From: Syngnathus acus
Lineage: Eukaryota; Chordata; Actinopteri; Syngnathiformes; Syngnathidae
DNA: 64,000 nucleotides
Assembly (NCBI RefSeq): GCF_901709675.1
Contig: NC_051099.1
Coordinates: forward strand, 4,838,001 to 4,902,000
Direction: 5' to 3'
The first letter of the stretch is position 1; every line of letters begins with the position of its first letter. Position numbers and translations under genes: made by a program. Positions 37,497 through 50,165 of the stretch are shown piece after piece. The notes beneath the pieces were generated by a model. The model worked only from the letters and a program-made list of their open reading frames with translations. It had not been told where the DNA came from and did no database searches.

Positions 37497-37808
37497 CCGT
37501 ATTTTCCGCACTATAAGGCGCACCCGAAAAACCTCCAATTTTCTCAAAAGCCGACAGTGCGCCTTATAATCAGGTGCGCCTTATATATGGACCAATATTG
37601 AGCCACTACAGCAGGGGTGTCCAAAGTCCGGCTCGCGGGCCGAATGTATATATCTTATACATATATGGACAAAGTTTTAAAATGGGCCATTCATTGACGG
37701 TGCGCCTTATAATCCGGTGCGCCTTATATATGGACAAAGTTTTAAAATTGGCCATTCATTAAAGGTGCGCCTTATAATCCAGTGCACCTTATAGTACGGA
37801 AAATACGG
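37497..37808 (+). mobile_element. TIR miniature transposon, type A copy (two modules)
   Basis: Complete and TA-flanked, about 312 bp. The internal hAT-like segment here reads CAGGGGTGTCCAAAGTCCGG, closer to a genuine hAT terminus than the CAGGCGTGTCC of most other copies. Confidence 0.93.
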
Positions 37809-39456
37809 TAGTTTGAATGAGAGACATCATGTCGCTACATAGAGGCTAGACATTTTAGTGCTATTGAAACACACAAAAAAATCTCCCAAAGATTATTTTC
37901 TTAACCCTCCGTCCATTGAGACTTTCAGAACTAGCTTAGCGCTGAAATCAAACCGAAAACACTGATCACTCCATTTCACCAGTGTTGCTGATTAAATGTT
38001 GAGTGTGTACAGTGCAATTTGCTAAATTACAAGTATTTTGCGCACATAAATATAGTTTAATTACAGTAATTAAAGTAGATTATGGCAGATTGGCAGATGG
38101 GGAATGTAATGTTGTTTTAATTACAGTTTGAATGCTCTGTAACGCAAACAGAATGTTAACCCCTCGGAACAGAATGGGCTGTTAGGCTCTGACAAATTGT
38201 ATCCTGATGTAGCGTTGAAAAAAAGGTCATAATCACATGCAGCTACAACGTGTGTGACAAAACGAACGAGAAAAACAAAGACGGGCCTGCGAGATGGAAA
38301 AAGTGAGTGGAAGAGAAGAGATGAAGCAGAGACAATGAAAAACAGATGACCGTGCTATTCTTGGAGGAGCTGACTGAATTAGAATGACAAGTCAAATATT
38401 TGGACTAGAGTTAATGTGGCATTAGAGGCAATTAAATCAGATTTAAACCTTAGGATCAATCACAGAATATTTTCAACTAGCTCTTGTGGTTGGATTTGCA
38501 GAATCATTGGGAAATGAAAGTCTTGGCATACACATCAAAGATTAACAAAGGGGGGGAAAAAAATGAAGCTGACATGGAGTTAAATTGGCCACAAATAAAG
38601 GGATACATGAGGCTTTTTCGAAATGACCGTGGGTTACGGAGGTGGGCCCACTTAAGCAATTGAAATAAGAACCACATGAGGGTGTAGAGAGAAAACACAT
38701 GTTCCACTAAGTCCCGACATACATGAGGTCAATGCGTCTGTAGTTGACTCGAAGAGTTTTCGGTTCAAGTACCCTGAATCGAGACGCAACCACTCCTCAC
38801 TGCTATAAAGCTGCGTGGCAACATTTAAATTATTCGAGTCAATAGCCCATTAGAAATTGTAATTGCAGGTTCCATGCCCTTACGTTAGGACTGCAATAAA
38901 GTTTGCCTTTGGAAAGGCCGTTATAAGACTTAATGGCTTTATTATGTCGTTTTTGGGACCCTAACTTTTTTTTAGGTAAGTGGATCAATTGTAATCATTT
39001 GGTGAAGGTGGGAAAAATGTCAGACTGCGTTTAAATCCGAAGAAAAGAGGCAGTTGATAAAAAAAAATTCCAAAGAAGCAACTTATAAATCGATAGATAT
39101 AAAGGGCCAGCATGTGATTTTCTAATTAGAAGTCTTGTAAATTTCAAGCTTCTGTGAGGAGATCGCAGCAGGGTGCCCACTCTGCAGCGTTCAACTCCTT
39201 TTCTTTGGATTCGTGTGTAAAAATGATGGACAGATCAGAGGGCAGGACAAAAAAAAAAGCCACTCACTTGGAATTGAAGCCACTTCAACTTATAAAGATT
39301 CTAAACTGTCACATGAGTCAGTGGCTTTTAGACAAATTGAATAAAATGGAGCCTTTCAGGGGGGCCGAATGAAAAACTTGAATTGATGCATTATCCTTGG
39401 TTGGCTTGTCCAATGACCTAGTGGCACTTAACTTTCTTACATTTCACATATATATA
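37809..39456. other. AT-rich non-coding block
   Basis: I see nothing specific here beyond scattered homeodomain-type motifs (TTTAATTACAGTAATTAAAG near 38046). Confidence 0.5.
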
Positions 39457-39763
39457 CCGTATTTTCGGCATTATAAGGCGCACCGGATTATAAGGCGCAC
39501 CTTCAATGAATGGCCCATTTTAAAACTTTGTCCATATATAAGGCGCACCGGATTATAAGGCGCACCTTCAATGAATGGCCCATTTTAAAACTTTGTCCAT
39601 ATATAAGATATATACACTTGGCCCGCGGGTCGGACTTTGGGCACGCCTGCTGTAGTGGCTCAATATTGGTCCATATATAAGGCGCACCTGATTATAAGGA
39701 GCACTGTCGGCTTTTGAGAAAATTGGAGATTTTTAGGTGTGCCTTATAGTGCGGAAAATACGG
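39457..39763 (-). mobile_element. TIR miniature transposon, type A copy (two modules)
   Basis: Reverse orientation, TA-flanked within a TATATATA stretch. The left end is CCGTATTTTCGGCATTATAA. Two modules and the hAT-like segment are present. About 307 bp. Confidence 0.92.
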
Positions 39764-39941
39764 TACATGTTTCAGATTAATTCCTGTTATTCATTAGGAA
39801 ATAACTCACGATGAACTCCAGTCTACTGCATTTTGATTATGATTAAATAAATTGTCATCAAGAACTAAAAGAGGTTCTATCTCCTTGACAAAACAACAAA
39901 TTGATGTTTTCCACCATCAACTAATAGAAGCTATTTATGTT

Positions 39942-39958
39942 GGGGGGGGGGGGGGGGG
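39942..39958. repeat. 17-base G homopolymer
   Basis: Pure G run followed by CACAGCAGG; potential G-quadruplex on this strand. Confidence 0.95.
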
Positions 39959-40951
39959 CACAGCAGGCTACAAACATTTGGCTGGAGTTTACCCATCTCA
40001 AATGATTATTTTCCCAACTCAAGGTGATTTCTTGGTCTTAACAAGGGCCCCTTCATGGCTTTTTAATGTGATTATGCTGCTGCATGTAACAGACCCCCCC
40101 CCCCCTGCCTCCCATCAGACACCAGCTAATTGAATCCCCGGCTAAATTAAAAAAAATTACTCATGTGAGTCATGCAAATGATTTATGATGTCTACTTAGG
40201 CAAAACATGTAGCAAAAGCGGCAAGCACCTTCAAGTGACTCAATAATTATTTTTGGAGATTCTCATGTGTTTCTCCAGAAAATGAAAACAAGAAAATGTT
40301 GATCCTTGAAGGGTGAAATGGAATTGGAGGGTACTTTTAATACATTAAATTTTCCCTTGAAACAATGACAGACAAATTAAATTCTATTCTAATTTCTGAT
40401 TCCTGATCATAAAAAAGAACCGATACCGTATCGGCACCAATAGCGTTACCTAGTATCTGCACTCGCCCATCCTTAATCATTAGCGACCCGCTTGAGGTTA
40501 AACATTTTGTCTGTCACGGTGAATTTTCAGTTCAGAGTACATGTGAAAAGTTCCACATTGACAGCAAGTCGCAAATCGGCAAGATGTCAAAATAAATCCC
40601 CGGCATGGTCGTCTCGTGGCCTGCTCTGCCTAGAAGGCTTCACTGTTTATGCGAATCAGCCTCACCGTGACTGAGCAGCTCCAAGATAAACAGGGGATGA
40701 AAGGGCCCCTTATCTCATAGGAATCACTCTGTGGCCGCCAGGACAACAGGACCCACTTTTAACTTCAAACTTTGGACATCAAGGTCCTGCCATGGGCACA
40801 AGAATTTGAGGTACTGGGGTGAAGATTGGTGCATTTTAACCCAGTTGCTCCTTGCTGATATTTTATGAACAGCTTATCTACAGCATTTTTTTTTTTTTTT
40901 TACGTGCAGAGATGCAAACATTGTAGGTCCAATATATGATATTGCTTAAAT

Positions 40952-41334
40952 CAGGGGTGTCAAAGTTATTTTTGTCACGGGCCGCATCGTTTGCCTCAAA
41001 GAGCCATTAAAATTGTCAACCCAAATAAATGTATGAACGTCTCATATTGTATATATAGTATAGGCTTACTCAACAAATTGATGAATTTCTAGTTTTCAAA
41101 ACAAAGAATAATAAAAACTGTTCAAATATTTAAAAATGAAACATTGAAATCAAATATTTAAAAATAGAAAATATTTAAAAAAATGAATGGTAATAAAAGT
41201 TGCTTTTTAAAAGTGAAAACAATTTGAAATTTTGGAATTGACATTTGAATTCGATGCACAATTTCTTCGCGGGCCACCTAAAATGATTTGGCGGGCCGTA
41301 TCTGGCCCCCGGGCCCTCGACTTTGACACATGTG
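40952..41334 (-). mobile_element. Non-autonomous hAT-like element, copy 2
   Basis: Same family as the element at 29016, in the opposite orientation and very similar through the core (TTTAAAAATGAAACATTG, CAATTTGAAATTTTGGAATT). About 383 bp, flanked by a perfect 8-bp duplication GCTTAAAT at 40944-40951 and 41335-41342. Left end CAGGGGTGTCAAAG, right end CTTTGACACATGTG. Confidence 0.9.
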
Positions 41335-42652
41335 GCTTAAATGGTTAAGCAGTAAAAAAACAAATGCTATATTGGATATACTATTTACAACCATTTGTTA
41401 GCATTAGCATTAAACTACATTTTTTTTCTAGTTTCATGTTTAGTTTGCCAATAAACTCAAATTGGGAGTCACATTAAACAGTCTAATTTTTGGAAGAATT
41501 GCTCTTTACTATCTTCCCACACATATATTTCTCAAAAAGTTTCAGAAGCAGCTCTCATAATATTTACTTGTGTGTAATTTCACACTGGATGGGTGGGCAC
41601 ACTTTCAGCCCATCTGTGCAGTTTCCCATTACGTGTTCAGTTTTTTGTAAATACACAATGTGCAATTCTTGTAAAGTTCAACTAATGTGCTCAAGTGAGC
41701 ATTCAGTGAAGCATGCTTGAGTCCATCTCCGTCAAATTTCAGCAAAAGACAGAACTAGCGAATTTAATTTATAGTTTCGAATAGCCAAGTGTTTTCTTTG
41801 TGTGCCCGTCTGTCTACAAATGGGCACACGAGGGCTGTTTTTTTTTTTTGTTTGTTTTAAGCTGTGCTGCATTAGTGCAACAATCACATAGACAGCTGTA
41901 TTCTCAAGGGAGTCTGCAATCAGCCTGTGCAGAACTGCCTCTGTCCTTCAACAGGCAATTAACACCGAGTCCATTATAGCTCCCGGGGGAGCCACTGGCC
42001 AGGGAGGCCGGGAAAAGGCATCATCTGAAAGGTCAGCGCCTGGAGAGAAAACAGGAGGGACAGGATGTGATGGGAGCTAGAGGACAGAAGATGGGGAGGA
42101 GGGTGTGAGCTGCCTCGGACCAAATAGAGTGTAAAGTAAGGACTATGTGTCACCCACGAGCTATTCGCTGAGGGAGCCTGCAGTATTTTCCTTTGGACAG
42201 GAGCATGCGTCAGCAACAAGGGGGATAAAATGAGGAAAATCACTGAAAATCTACCACCAGTATGTGACCTCAAATGTTAGGTTCTGCAGCAACAATCTAA
42301 AGCACACCAAATCAAGTTATGAATGTTTTGGAGTGGCCTTGTCAAAGTACAGATTTGAATGCTGTGGAATGACCTTAGAAAGCTGTTTGTGCTTGAAAAC
42401 CTGCCAGTGTGATTCAAAGTAATTTTGCAAGGAAAGAGTGGACAAAATATCTACACAAAGACGCATTGGCAATTGTAGAATTGATTTCTGTTCTTGCTAC
42501 TGAGGGTGGGCCAACAATTTTTTTTTTCCATACAGGGCCAGGTAAGCTTTGAATAGCAGACCATTGACAGTAAAACCGCATTCTACTTTACCACATAATA
42601 AAAAAAAAATAATTATTCACAGGCTGAACCCTGGGAAGTTTAGTTATAATTA

Positions 42653-42961
42653 CCATATTTTCCGCACTATAAGGCACGCCTAAAAACCTCAAATTTTCTC
42701 AAAAGCCGACAGTGCGCCTTATAATCAGGTGCACCTTATATATAGACCAATATTGAGTCACTACAGCAGGCGTGTCCAAAGTCCGGCCCGCGGGCCAAAT
42801 GTATATATATCTTATATATGGACAAAGTTTTAAAATGGGCCATTCATTGAAGGTGCGCCTTATAATCCGGTGCACCTTATATATGGACAAAGTATTAAAA
42901 TGGACCATTCATTGAAGGTGCGCCTTATAATCCGGTGCGCCTTATAGTGCGGAAAATACGG
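42653..42961 (+). mobile_element. TIR miniature transposon, type A copy (two modules)
   Basis: Left end CCATATTTTCCGCACTATAA after TA; right end GGAAAATACGG followed by TC, so one target-duplication base has changed. Two modules and the hAT-like segment are present. About 309 bp. Confidence 0.9.
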
Positions 42962-43845
42962 TCAGTAAACCCCAGAGGAGATAGGCAGCCAATCACTTCA
43001 TTGCTCAAATTGGATTTTATTAACAGCTATGACACTAAAATAAGATGCACAACAATAGAAGCATTCACAATGAAAGATAACCGGTGAGTATCTGTATTGG
43101 GGGGATAAGGAAAAGCATCTTTATGCATTCAATATGGCACTTAAGTATAAAACAGAAAGGTGCATTGATTAAATGTTCGAGAGAGGAGACCAGCAGCATG
43201 AGATCAATGTAGTTAATGAATGAATGAACAAATAAATGAGTGTGTAGCTGTGTGAATTAGTACATAGTGGGCAAGAAAACTTAGAAACAAGCCATTGGAT
43301 TGAACAGACAAATTGCCCCAGGGTAGCAGGGAACGGGGAGGGACATTAAAGAAAAGAGTTAATCAATGAAGTCATGAAAATGCATTTAGGACTGAATGGG
43401 GATTAATACTAATATAAGTGCATCATTACCCAAGTGATTAAAAAAATGGAGCAGAAGCAGGTAAACAGTGAGGGCACTGGCCCAGAAATGGATTTAATCT
43501 GAACTAACTGAAGTGTGTCAATGTGGAGGAGACTGTGCATATATTAGAAATAATTGCTTTCTGTAAACTAGACTAACAATGAGCAGGAAGTCAAATAGCC
43601 ATCATTTCATTGGAGATCAACAGATTTGGAAATTTAGTTAGCGTCAAACTACGGCGAATTATAAATAGGAATTATTTTATTGTCTACAAACAGACAGTAG
43701 TGACAGATTTTTTTTTCAGGTTTTGAGATTCCATGGTATTTTTGATTGGTTATCAAAGTGGAATAAAGCGACGTTGTCACTTTTAAAACCCAAGCGATAT
43801 CAAAATCTCACGAAACGATGGTATTAAAGGGACAGTGTGCAAACC

Positions 43846-43864
43846 TTCTGCCATCTAGTGGTCA
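43846..43864 (-). promoter_or_regulatory. Candidate CTCF binding site
   Basis: On the minus strand, CCACTAGATGGC (43850-43861) fits every position of the CTCF core CCASYAGRKGGC and is followed by AG, again as in the consensus. It lies outside the transposons. Occupancy cannot be judged from sequence. Confidence 0.5.
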
Positions 43865-44946
43865 ACTAACGGAGTGCAATAATATGAGTTCGAAGTGTGT
43901 ACATTTTCAAGCGCAAAATGCCATCACAAACGACGTCAAATATTCCCACAAGTAAGACAGGGTCATGACTCGGAGACCCCTGATATAAAGCTTAAATAAA
44001 CATTTATCTTTAATACCACTGCATCTCTACAAGCTGCAGATGGATGTCATGGTTGCATAATATTTCAAGATGGAGTACTGGGAAAGGCCAAAATCTACTG
44101 TATGTCCATAAAACATCACCCAACAGAGATCTATTTGTCGCTAGTGCTCTGTCATGAGCAAATATATGGACTCAAGTGATGGACACTGGGAATGGTAATA
44201 GAAAACTATTCTCTTTTCTTTGACAATAATATGACCAGGCTTGCACAAGGGAATCTTTTTCTCAATTCATAAACTATAGAGAGACACCCTGCTGAGTTGC
44301 TGTGAAATATGTTCTCTGTCTTTGTCATGGCCAGCAGATCACTGTGAAATATAATAATATAGGATTCATTTCATCTCAAGTATGTATAGGCGGAAAATAC
44401 TGGGAAATTGTGACGGGACTTTCTCCGTACAGTTCCACGTTTTTTTTTTTTCTTTTTAAAAACCAACACCTTCATATGACAATTTTCTGTCATAATGCGT
44501 CTACTAATCCATTCTCTTCCCCTCCATCTTACTCTCTCCCACTAACTCTCTCTCGCTCTCTCCCTCCCTCCCTCCCAGGAGGTGAGCGCAATCTCATTAG
44601 CCAGTGCCGGATGAGGCGTCCTCTCCTCTCAGGTTCAAGGTGATGGAAGATTAGGTCGTTTGGCCTCAACTCATTCTGTATTCACACTGCGGTTCTTGCA
44701 GCCTGTGAACACCAAATTACATTGAACCTAGGGAGTCTAACTCCATTAATTTTAAATGGAAGATTAATTTGACAATATGCAGCAGATATTTGTTACAAAC
44801 CCGTCATGTAAAAGTGACGTTTGGCTATAAATTTGCGGGAGGCTCAGTCTGGCTGCTGGGTCCACAGCAGAAATAAATCAAAGACGTTTAGAGCTAATCT
44901 CTATTTACTATGAACAGTCACACACACATCCCATATTACATTGTTG

Positions 44947-44950
<4 letters not shown>

Positions 44951-44986
<36 letters not shown>
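44951..44986. repeat. (AT)18 microsatellite
   Basis: Uninterrupted AT dinucleotide run. Confidence 0.97.
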
Positions 44987-44989
<3 letters not shown>

Positions 44990-45047
44990 CATGAAAATGG
45001 AAACCAAAAAATAAAAATGCTAATTTTCTCAAGAATGGCGTCATAAA

Positions 45048-45185
45048 AGTAATCAAAAACACATTATTTCTAAATAAAAATAATGAAATGCATAATGCAT
45101 AATAATAAAAAAATAAATAACCAAAGTAATAAAAACACATTATTTCTAAATAAAAATAATAAAATGCATAATACTAAAAAAATAA
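45048..45185 (+). repeat. AT-rich tandem duplication, 77-bp unit
   Basis: AACACATTATTTCTAAATAA followed by AAATAATGAAATGCATAAT occurs twice, starting near 45048 and 45125, separated by an A-rich stretch. It has no coding or RNA signature. Confidence 0.8.
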
Positions 45186-45739
45186 CAGGAAAGCCATTTT
45201 AAATATCCAAGTGATACTCAGTAAGAGTCCAGGAAATATTAGGTGCTGTTGTTTTGGTTAGCAACAGGAATCAAATCAAATGAGCAATAAACCGGTGTCA
45301 GAAAAATAGACTGAGATAATTACCATTGATTCCATTTTTTTTCCTAAAAGGCCAATATTCATCACTGGCAACTGAAAACGTAACCCAAATGGCCTCGGTG
45401 GGACTTCAACATGGCAGCCTGAGATATGTACATTAGTTCTGTGTGACAGTAACTCCTGATCGTATTACACACCTCAGCAATGCTCATGTCCCATTACCAA
45501 CCCGCCAGTCCTGCTTGCTTGCCTCACTCTCATGCACATCCGATCATAGCTATGATGTGTAAATGAAACCGTGCTAGTGTTCTATTAAAATGGCTGCCGG
45601 GTTGTGATATAGTGCAAATCCTCCAGCAGATGGGGTACGATTTATTTTCCTCGGAACACTTCAACCACCCCCATACCTTGCCTGAAAGCATCTTACGTGT
45701 CATACTCATCTTTTGTCTTTATAATGGGAAATTCTTCTG

Positions 45740-46060
45740 GGAGCATAAAGCCTAATTAGAGAAATTTGTATCTTATTAACAAGGCCAATACATTTCAAAG
45801 TCATTAAGATAACCATGGCAATAAGTCTGACTATAAGCATGACTAGCTTTCATAGTCGGTGTGAAGGAGACGAGGGGACAGTGGGGGGAGACAAGTCAAC
45901 TGTAAAAGCCTTGTTATTAGAATCTTTAAAGCAGCCGGCAAAGAGAAAATGACATAGCCAATGGTCATTTTCCTGCGAGTTAATGAAGAATTAGGGTTCC
46001 CCTTTGTCACATTAAATGGTTCACAGGGGGTTAGTGCAAAGTGTGCAAAGTGTGTTTGAC
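45740..46060. promoter_or_regulatory. Candidate conserved block
   Basis: AGCCTAATTAGAGAAATTTG, ATCTTATTAACAAGGCC, GTCATTAAGATAACCATGGC and GAGTTAATGAAGAATTAGGG sit in unique sequence between the 45-kb AT-rich tandem repeat and the SINE-like fragment. Confidence 0.3.
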
Positions 46061-46450
46061 AATGGTGTCAATTTAGCCACATAGGCCCATAGTGGGGCAT
46101 CATTCACAACTGTCACAACCACTTATCTTTCTCATTGTCACCAAACCGACAAAATTCAGGTCAAGAGCTGTTTTTTTTGTTTTTTTTACCCACACTTGCC
46201 TTCTTTCATTAGGATTTTCCACACTATGTTGGAGCCAACCTATTGCTAAAAGATCTTGACAGATTTTCCACTACTTTCAGCGAGACTGATATTAAATGTA
46301 TAATTTAGTGAAGAACTTCTCAACAGGGAATTGGAAAACAGATTGACAGTCCATTACGTGTACTCTAATGCTACCTTCCTCTTCTAATAATAGATGTCAG
46401 ATACATCATAGCCAAAATGGCTACAGATGATCGAGTTAAGACTTTACATA

Positions 46451-46738
46451 CTGTATTTTCCGGACTATAAGGCGCACCTAAAAACCTCAAATTTTCTCAA
46501 AAGCCGACAGTGCGCCTTATAGTCCAGTGCGCCTTATATATGGAACAAATTCCGGCCCGCGGGCTAAAAGTGTTGTGTGATATTAACATTGATATATTGT
46601 TATTGTTTTCACCATTTCAAGTTATTATATTGTGATTGCATTAATGGTGCGCCTTATAGTCCGGTGCGCCTTATATATGGACAAAGTTTTAAAATGGGCC
46701 ATTCATTGAAGGTGCGCCTTATAGTCCGGAAAATACGG
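46451..46738 (+). mobile_element. TIR miniature transposon, type C copy 1
   Basis: TA-flanked, left end CTGTATTTTCCGGACTATAA. The interior is neither A nor B: after CCGGCCCGCGGGC it has TGTTGTGTGATATTAACATT and CACCATTTCAAGTTATTATA, shared with the copy at 63183. One GGACAAAGTTTTAAAATGGG module lies at the right. About 288 bp. Confidence 0.88.
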
Positions 46739-46763
46739 TATTTTAAATCAAGACGCACATGAA

Positions 46764-46826
46764 AGGTTGAGTGGTTATCAGGTCCGCCTCACAGTGCAGA
46801 GGTTGTGGGTTCGATTCTGGCTCTAC
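46764..46826 (+). repeat. Possible SINE fragment with Pol III B-box
   Basis: GGTTGAGTGGTTATCAGG resembles an A-box region, and GGGTTCGATTC at 46807-46817 is a good B-box about 40 bp on, as in tRNA-derived SINE heads. No tRNA cloverleaf, body or A-rich tail is visible, so this is at most a fragment next to the miniature transposon that ends at 46738. Confidence 0.4.
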
Positions 46827-47319
46827 ATATAAAACATATTGGAATTAAAATTGATCAGTATTACATCAGTCTAGTCCTCATTGTCGGTCACTGTGAAAAG
46901 TTCACCAAGTTGACAAGCGGCATGTTCAGTCCACCGCCAAAGGGCATCTGCTTGGTTTTTGTACTGCTCATCTGGAGGGCAAGCTTCACTGCCACTTTAT
47001 TATAGCTACCGTGCCTATCATCTGGCTGGAAGTAGAGCCAAGTAGTTTGGCGTCAGTGTTTTCAAGGTCAGTCAGATAGTCGTTGCCAAATGACACACTC
47101 GGGACCTGTTGGGTCGTCTCACGGTACGACTCTGGCTTTTTACCAACCAACAGCGGGGTCCGGCATTGCTGTGACTGTGCCAGACCTGAAAATATCTTTC
47201 AAGGTGTTGCCCCGATTTTGAAATCAATGTAAGAAAAAAATAGCTATTGATATATTATATGCGCAAGTCCTTTAGCACTTCACCAGTCAGTTGCAGTTTC
47301 TTTTCCCGTTACTCTAATA

Positions 47320-47480
47320 AGATGTAAGAGCAGCACTCCATGAGTTGTAATTAATCAAGGCAACTAAAGAATCCTGTCTGCATTGGACATCCACAATAGA
47401 TAATTAGCCTCATTACAATGAGCCACAATGGGGTTTCAGTAGATTACGGAAAAGCACCTTCTATTTTCTTCATTCAGTAA
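47320..47480. promoter_or_regulatory. Short candidate conserved block
   Basis: GAGTTGTAATTAATCAAGGC and ATAGATAATTAGCCTCATTA, followed by CAATGAGCCACAATGGGG: compact unique sequence with paired TAATTA-type motifs. Confidence 0.33.
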
Positions 47481-48190
47481 TCAATCACAAGACATCACGG
47501 AGGTTAGAAAAGGAAACATGAATAGAATGACAATGTGGAGGTCCACATAAGGCTATTATGTAAAAAAAAAAAAGTTGATGGAATTCAACCAAATCGTTAA
47601 AACCATGCAGTATTTACTACTTTATGTCTTATTGAACTGCTGAAAGAAATTTTGCTGCGACAAAAACGCCGTTTTCATCTTAAATCCTCCTCGGTTGAGT
47701 TCCAATTATGGCCACAAATCAAAGTGGCAACATTTTCCTTTCAAATCGGAGAATAATATGCTTTACACCAATAGTTTGGCCCTAACTGGGTCTCTGGAGG
47801 ATCTCTGATTCTTTCCCCCCATCCATAACGGAACACAGCCTTGTGGGAGCGGCACTCCACGTTTTTAACCTCCGAGCTCATTATCAGAAGTCTCTTGGGC
47901 ACTTTGCTAAGCAGTGTAAAGAATTAGGGTTCAGTACAAACACTTGCAACCAGAAAAAAGGATGATACAGTACCAGGCAGAGAGATCAGTAGTGCAGCAA
48001 GCCCGTGAGAATACTTGCAGAGTAAGCTAGTTTTAGATTGTACGCTAAACTGTGTGATATGCTCCAAAAACCTTTTTAGGTGTCTTATCGAAATGAGCGG
48101 TAATTTCTATCATCTGCTTTTTGGATTAAATGGAGGGACTCCGAGAATTTGCATTGGACCGAAGGTATTCTTTAAAATTCAGACAAACTA

Positions 48191-48529
48191 CCGTATTTTC
48201 CGGACTATAAGGCGCACCGGACTATAAGGCGCACCATTAATGCATCATGTCAGATTTTTAATCCAAATCAAATCATTCTCCATTTTATCTTTTTTATTTC
48301 AACTTCAGACACACCAAATTACTTTATAATCACAAAATAATGATCCATAGTCTTTTTGATTCATGATTCATAGTCTTCAGCGGGCCACTTATGATTGATT
48401 TCATGACACAATGCTGCGGGCCAGTTTAAATTTAGGAATTTGGTCCATATATAAGGCCCACCGGACTATAAGGCGCACTTTGAGAAAATTTTAGGTTTTT
48501 AGGTGCGCCTTAAAGTCCGGAAAATATGG
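48191..48529 (-). mobile_element. TIR miniature transposon, type B copy 4, shortened
   Basis: TA on both sides, reverse orientation. The subterminal module at the left is missing, so the element goes directly from the doubled GGACTATAAGGCGCACC to the type B interior. About 339 bp. Confidence 0.9.
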
Positions 48530-50165
48530 TACTTGAGATAAACTGGCCTTTGAAATGATGAGCGATGGTAGACGTTAATAACTTTTAAATGAAACAGACA
48601 ATGCTGTAATTATTTGGGCAGCGAAATGGTTTTGACGCATTCAACGGAATCATTATCTTCTTTTGAAGATGAGTAGCGTTGTATCTTACGCTCTTATTAA
48701 AAAAAAAAAAAAGTGAGTTGCTAATGAAAACGACAGTGAAAGCCGCAGAGTACGCATATGTTCAGATTCCTATCTTTGAATGTCGCAAATTAAATTCCCT
48801 CACCAAAACTCCAATCATTCACAGCAGATGAGAGCTGATGCTGTTTTAGATTGGCGGGAATTCCAACGGTTGTCGTTTGTGTTTAAATAGCGAGATTATT
48901 GCATTTTAATAAGTCCTCCTTGGGATTGGCTGCAACAATGGAGAGCTGCAAAATACGTACTGCAGATAGCGATTACTGCTTGCAGAGGGACGAATCAAGT
49001 TAGTAAGTGTGGCAAGCTGCTCTTCCTCCCACCCACCCAGCCAGCCTTCCTTCATGTAATGGCTCCAAGTGTATTTACTAGCGAATTAAGACTGTGCCGT
49101 GGGAATAATATTTTCATCCGACAGAGTGGAAAGGGGGAAAGGAGCTTGGCTGTGGATTTTCATTAAAGTGACACATCTGTTCAGCAATTTGGGCAAAGTA
49201 ATTCTGCTGAAAGTTTTATCAGCTAATTTTAATTATTCACTCCACTGACTTGAATACATGATTCATCATGTTGAATTAATACATTTGGCGCCATTATTTT
49301 TCTTTCCCTATTCCTTGCGAAAAAGAGAAGAGGCAAAAAGGGGGTGGATGCAATCAACAAATTGAATTGTCATGCTCTGTGGACTAAATTATGTTTTTGT
49401 AATTACAAAACTATACGGGCTTCCATATTTTAAAGAATTAAGAGGCTTAGAGGATTCAGCAGGACGGATTAAATGGCACAGCTATTAGTGAGTGTGGACC
49501 TTGTGTCAATCACTTACTATGCTGCCAATTATGATATTGCAGAAATGAAGTCAACATTTTGCAAGAGTTCACTCTCCAGGTGAAAATGTGTATGCAAAAT
49601 ATAAACACTTGTAGCGCAGAATCAAAAATTTGTCAAGAGATTTCAAACACTCCAAGGCAAAGTAACTGGGTAATGTTTTTGTCAGACACATCCAAGTGCT
49701 GGCTTTATGACCATCTATTATTCAACCAAAACTCTAAAATTAAGCAGAAATACACCAAATCCCATTACAGCAAGAACCCCCCCCCCACAACATCTTATCT
49801 CAGTAGGTAACTTCCCTTTAAAACTTGTCCCTTAAGACTTTCACCTTGCCAGGAGCTCTGTACATGAGCCAACAGAACAAATGATATACCAGAACAGTGA
49901 CATGTGCGGATCACAAGGTGATACATCTCATGTGTGGCTTTGTGGCTACAGTTCTCGCCCCCCCCACCACTTTTCAAAGTTGTGTGAAGTATCCCACAGG
50001 AGCTCTGCTAAGTCTAAGAGGGCACGGGGGGTGGGAGGTTCCTGGACAAAGGGAGGAAAGGGAGAACAATACAGATGTATAAAAATAATAGCCTGAGGGA
50101 ATAAAATTGGTCGGTACCCTCTTTGCCTGCCTGAGACCAAAAAGAGCCCGTCAGCCAATCAATTA
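48530..50165. other. AT-rich non-coding block
   Basis: Unique sequence with some homeodomain-type motifs around 49210-49270 (GCTAATTTTAATTATTC). No gene or repeat recognised. Confidence 0.5.

Larger units (their letters stand above)
39764..42652. other. Non-coding block with hAT copy 2
   Basis: Contains the G17 run, a short C run near 40095, T runs near 40890 and the hAT element at 40952-41334. The rest is unremarkable. Confidence 0.5.
42962..46450. other. Non-coding block with CTCF core and AT repeats
   Basis: Holds the CTCF-type site at 43850, a CT-rich stretch at about 44540-44577, the (AT)18 run, the 77-bp duplication and the candidate block at 45740-46060. Confidence 0.5.
46739..48190. 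other. Non-coding block with SINE-like fragment
   Basis: The SINE-like fragment begins 26 bp after the type C transposon. The short motif-rich block at 47320-47480 follows. The remainder is unremarkable. Confidence 0.5.

Noticed and set aside
46764-46826. tRNA gene
   Set aside because: A B-box-like GGTTCGATTC is present but no acceptor stem, D arm or anticodon arm can be drawn; treated as a SINE-like fragment.
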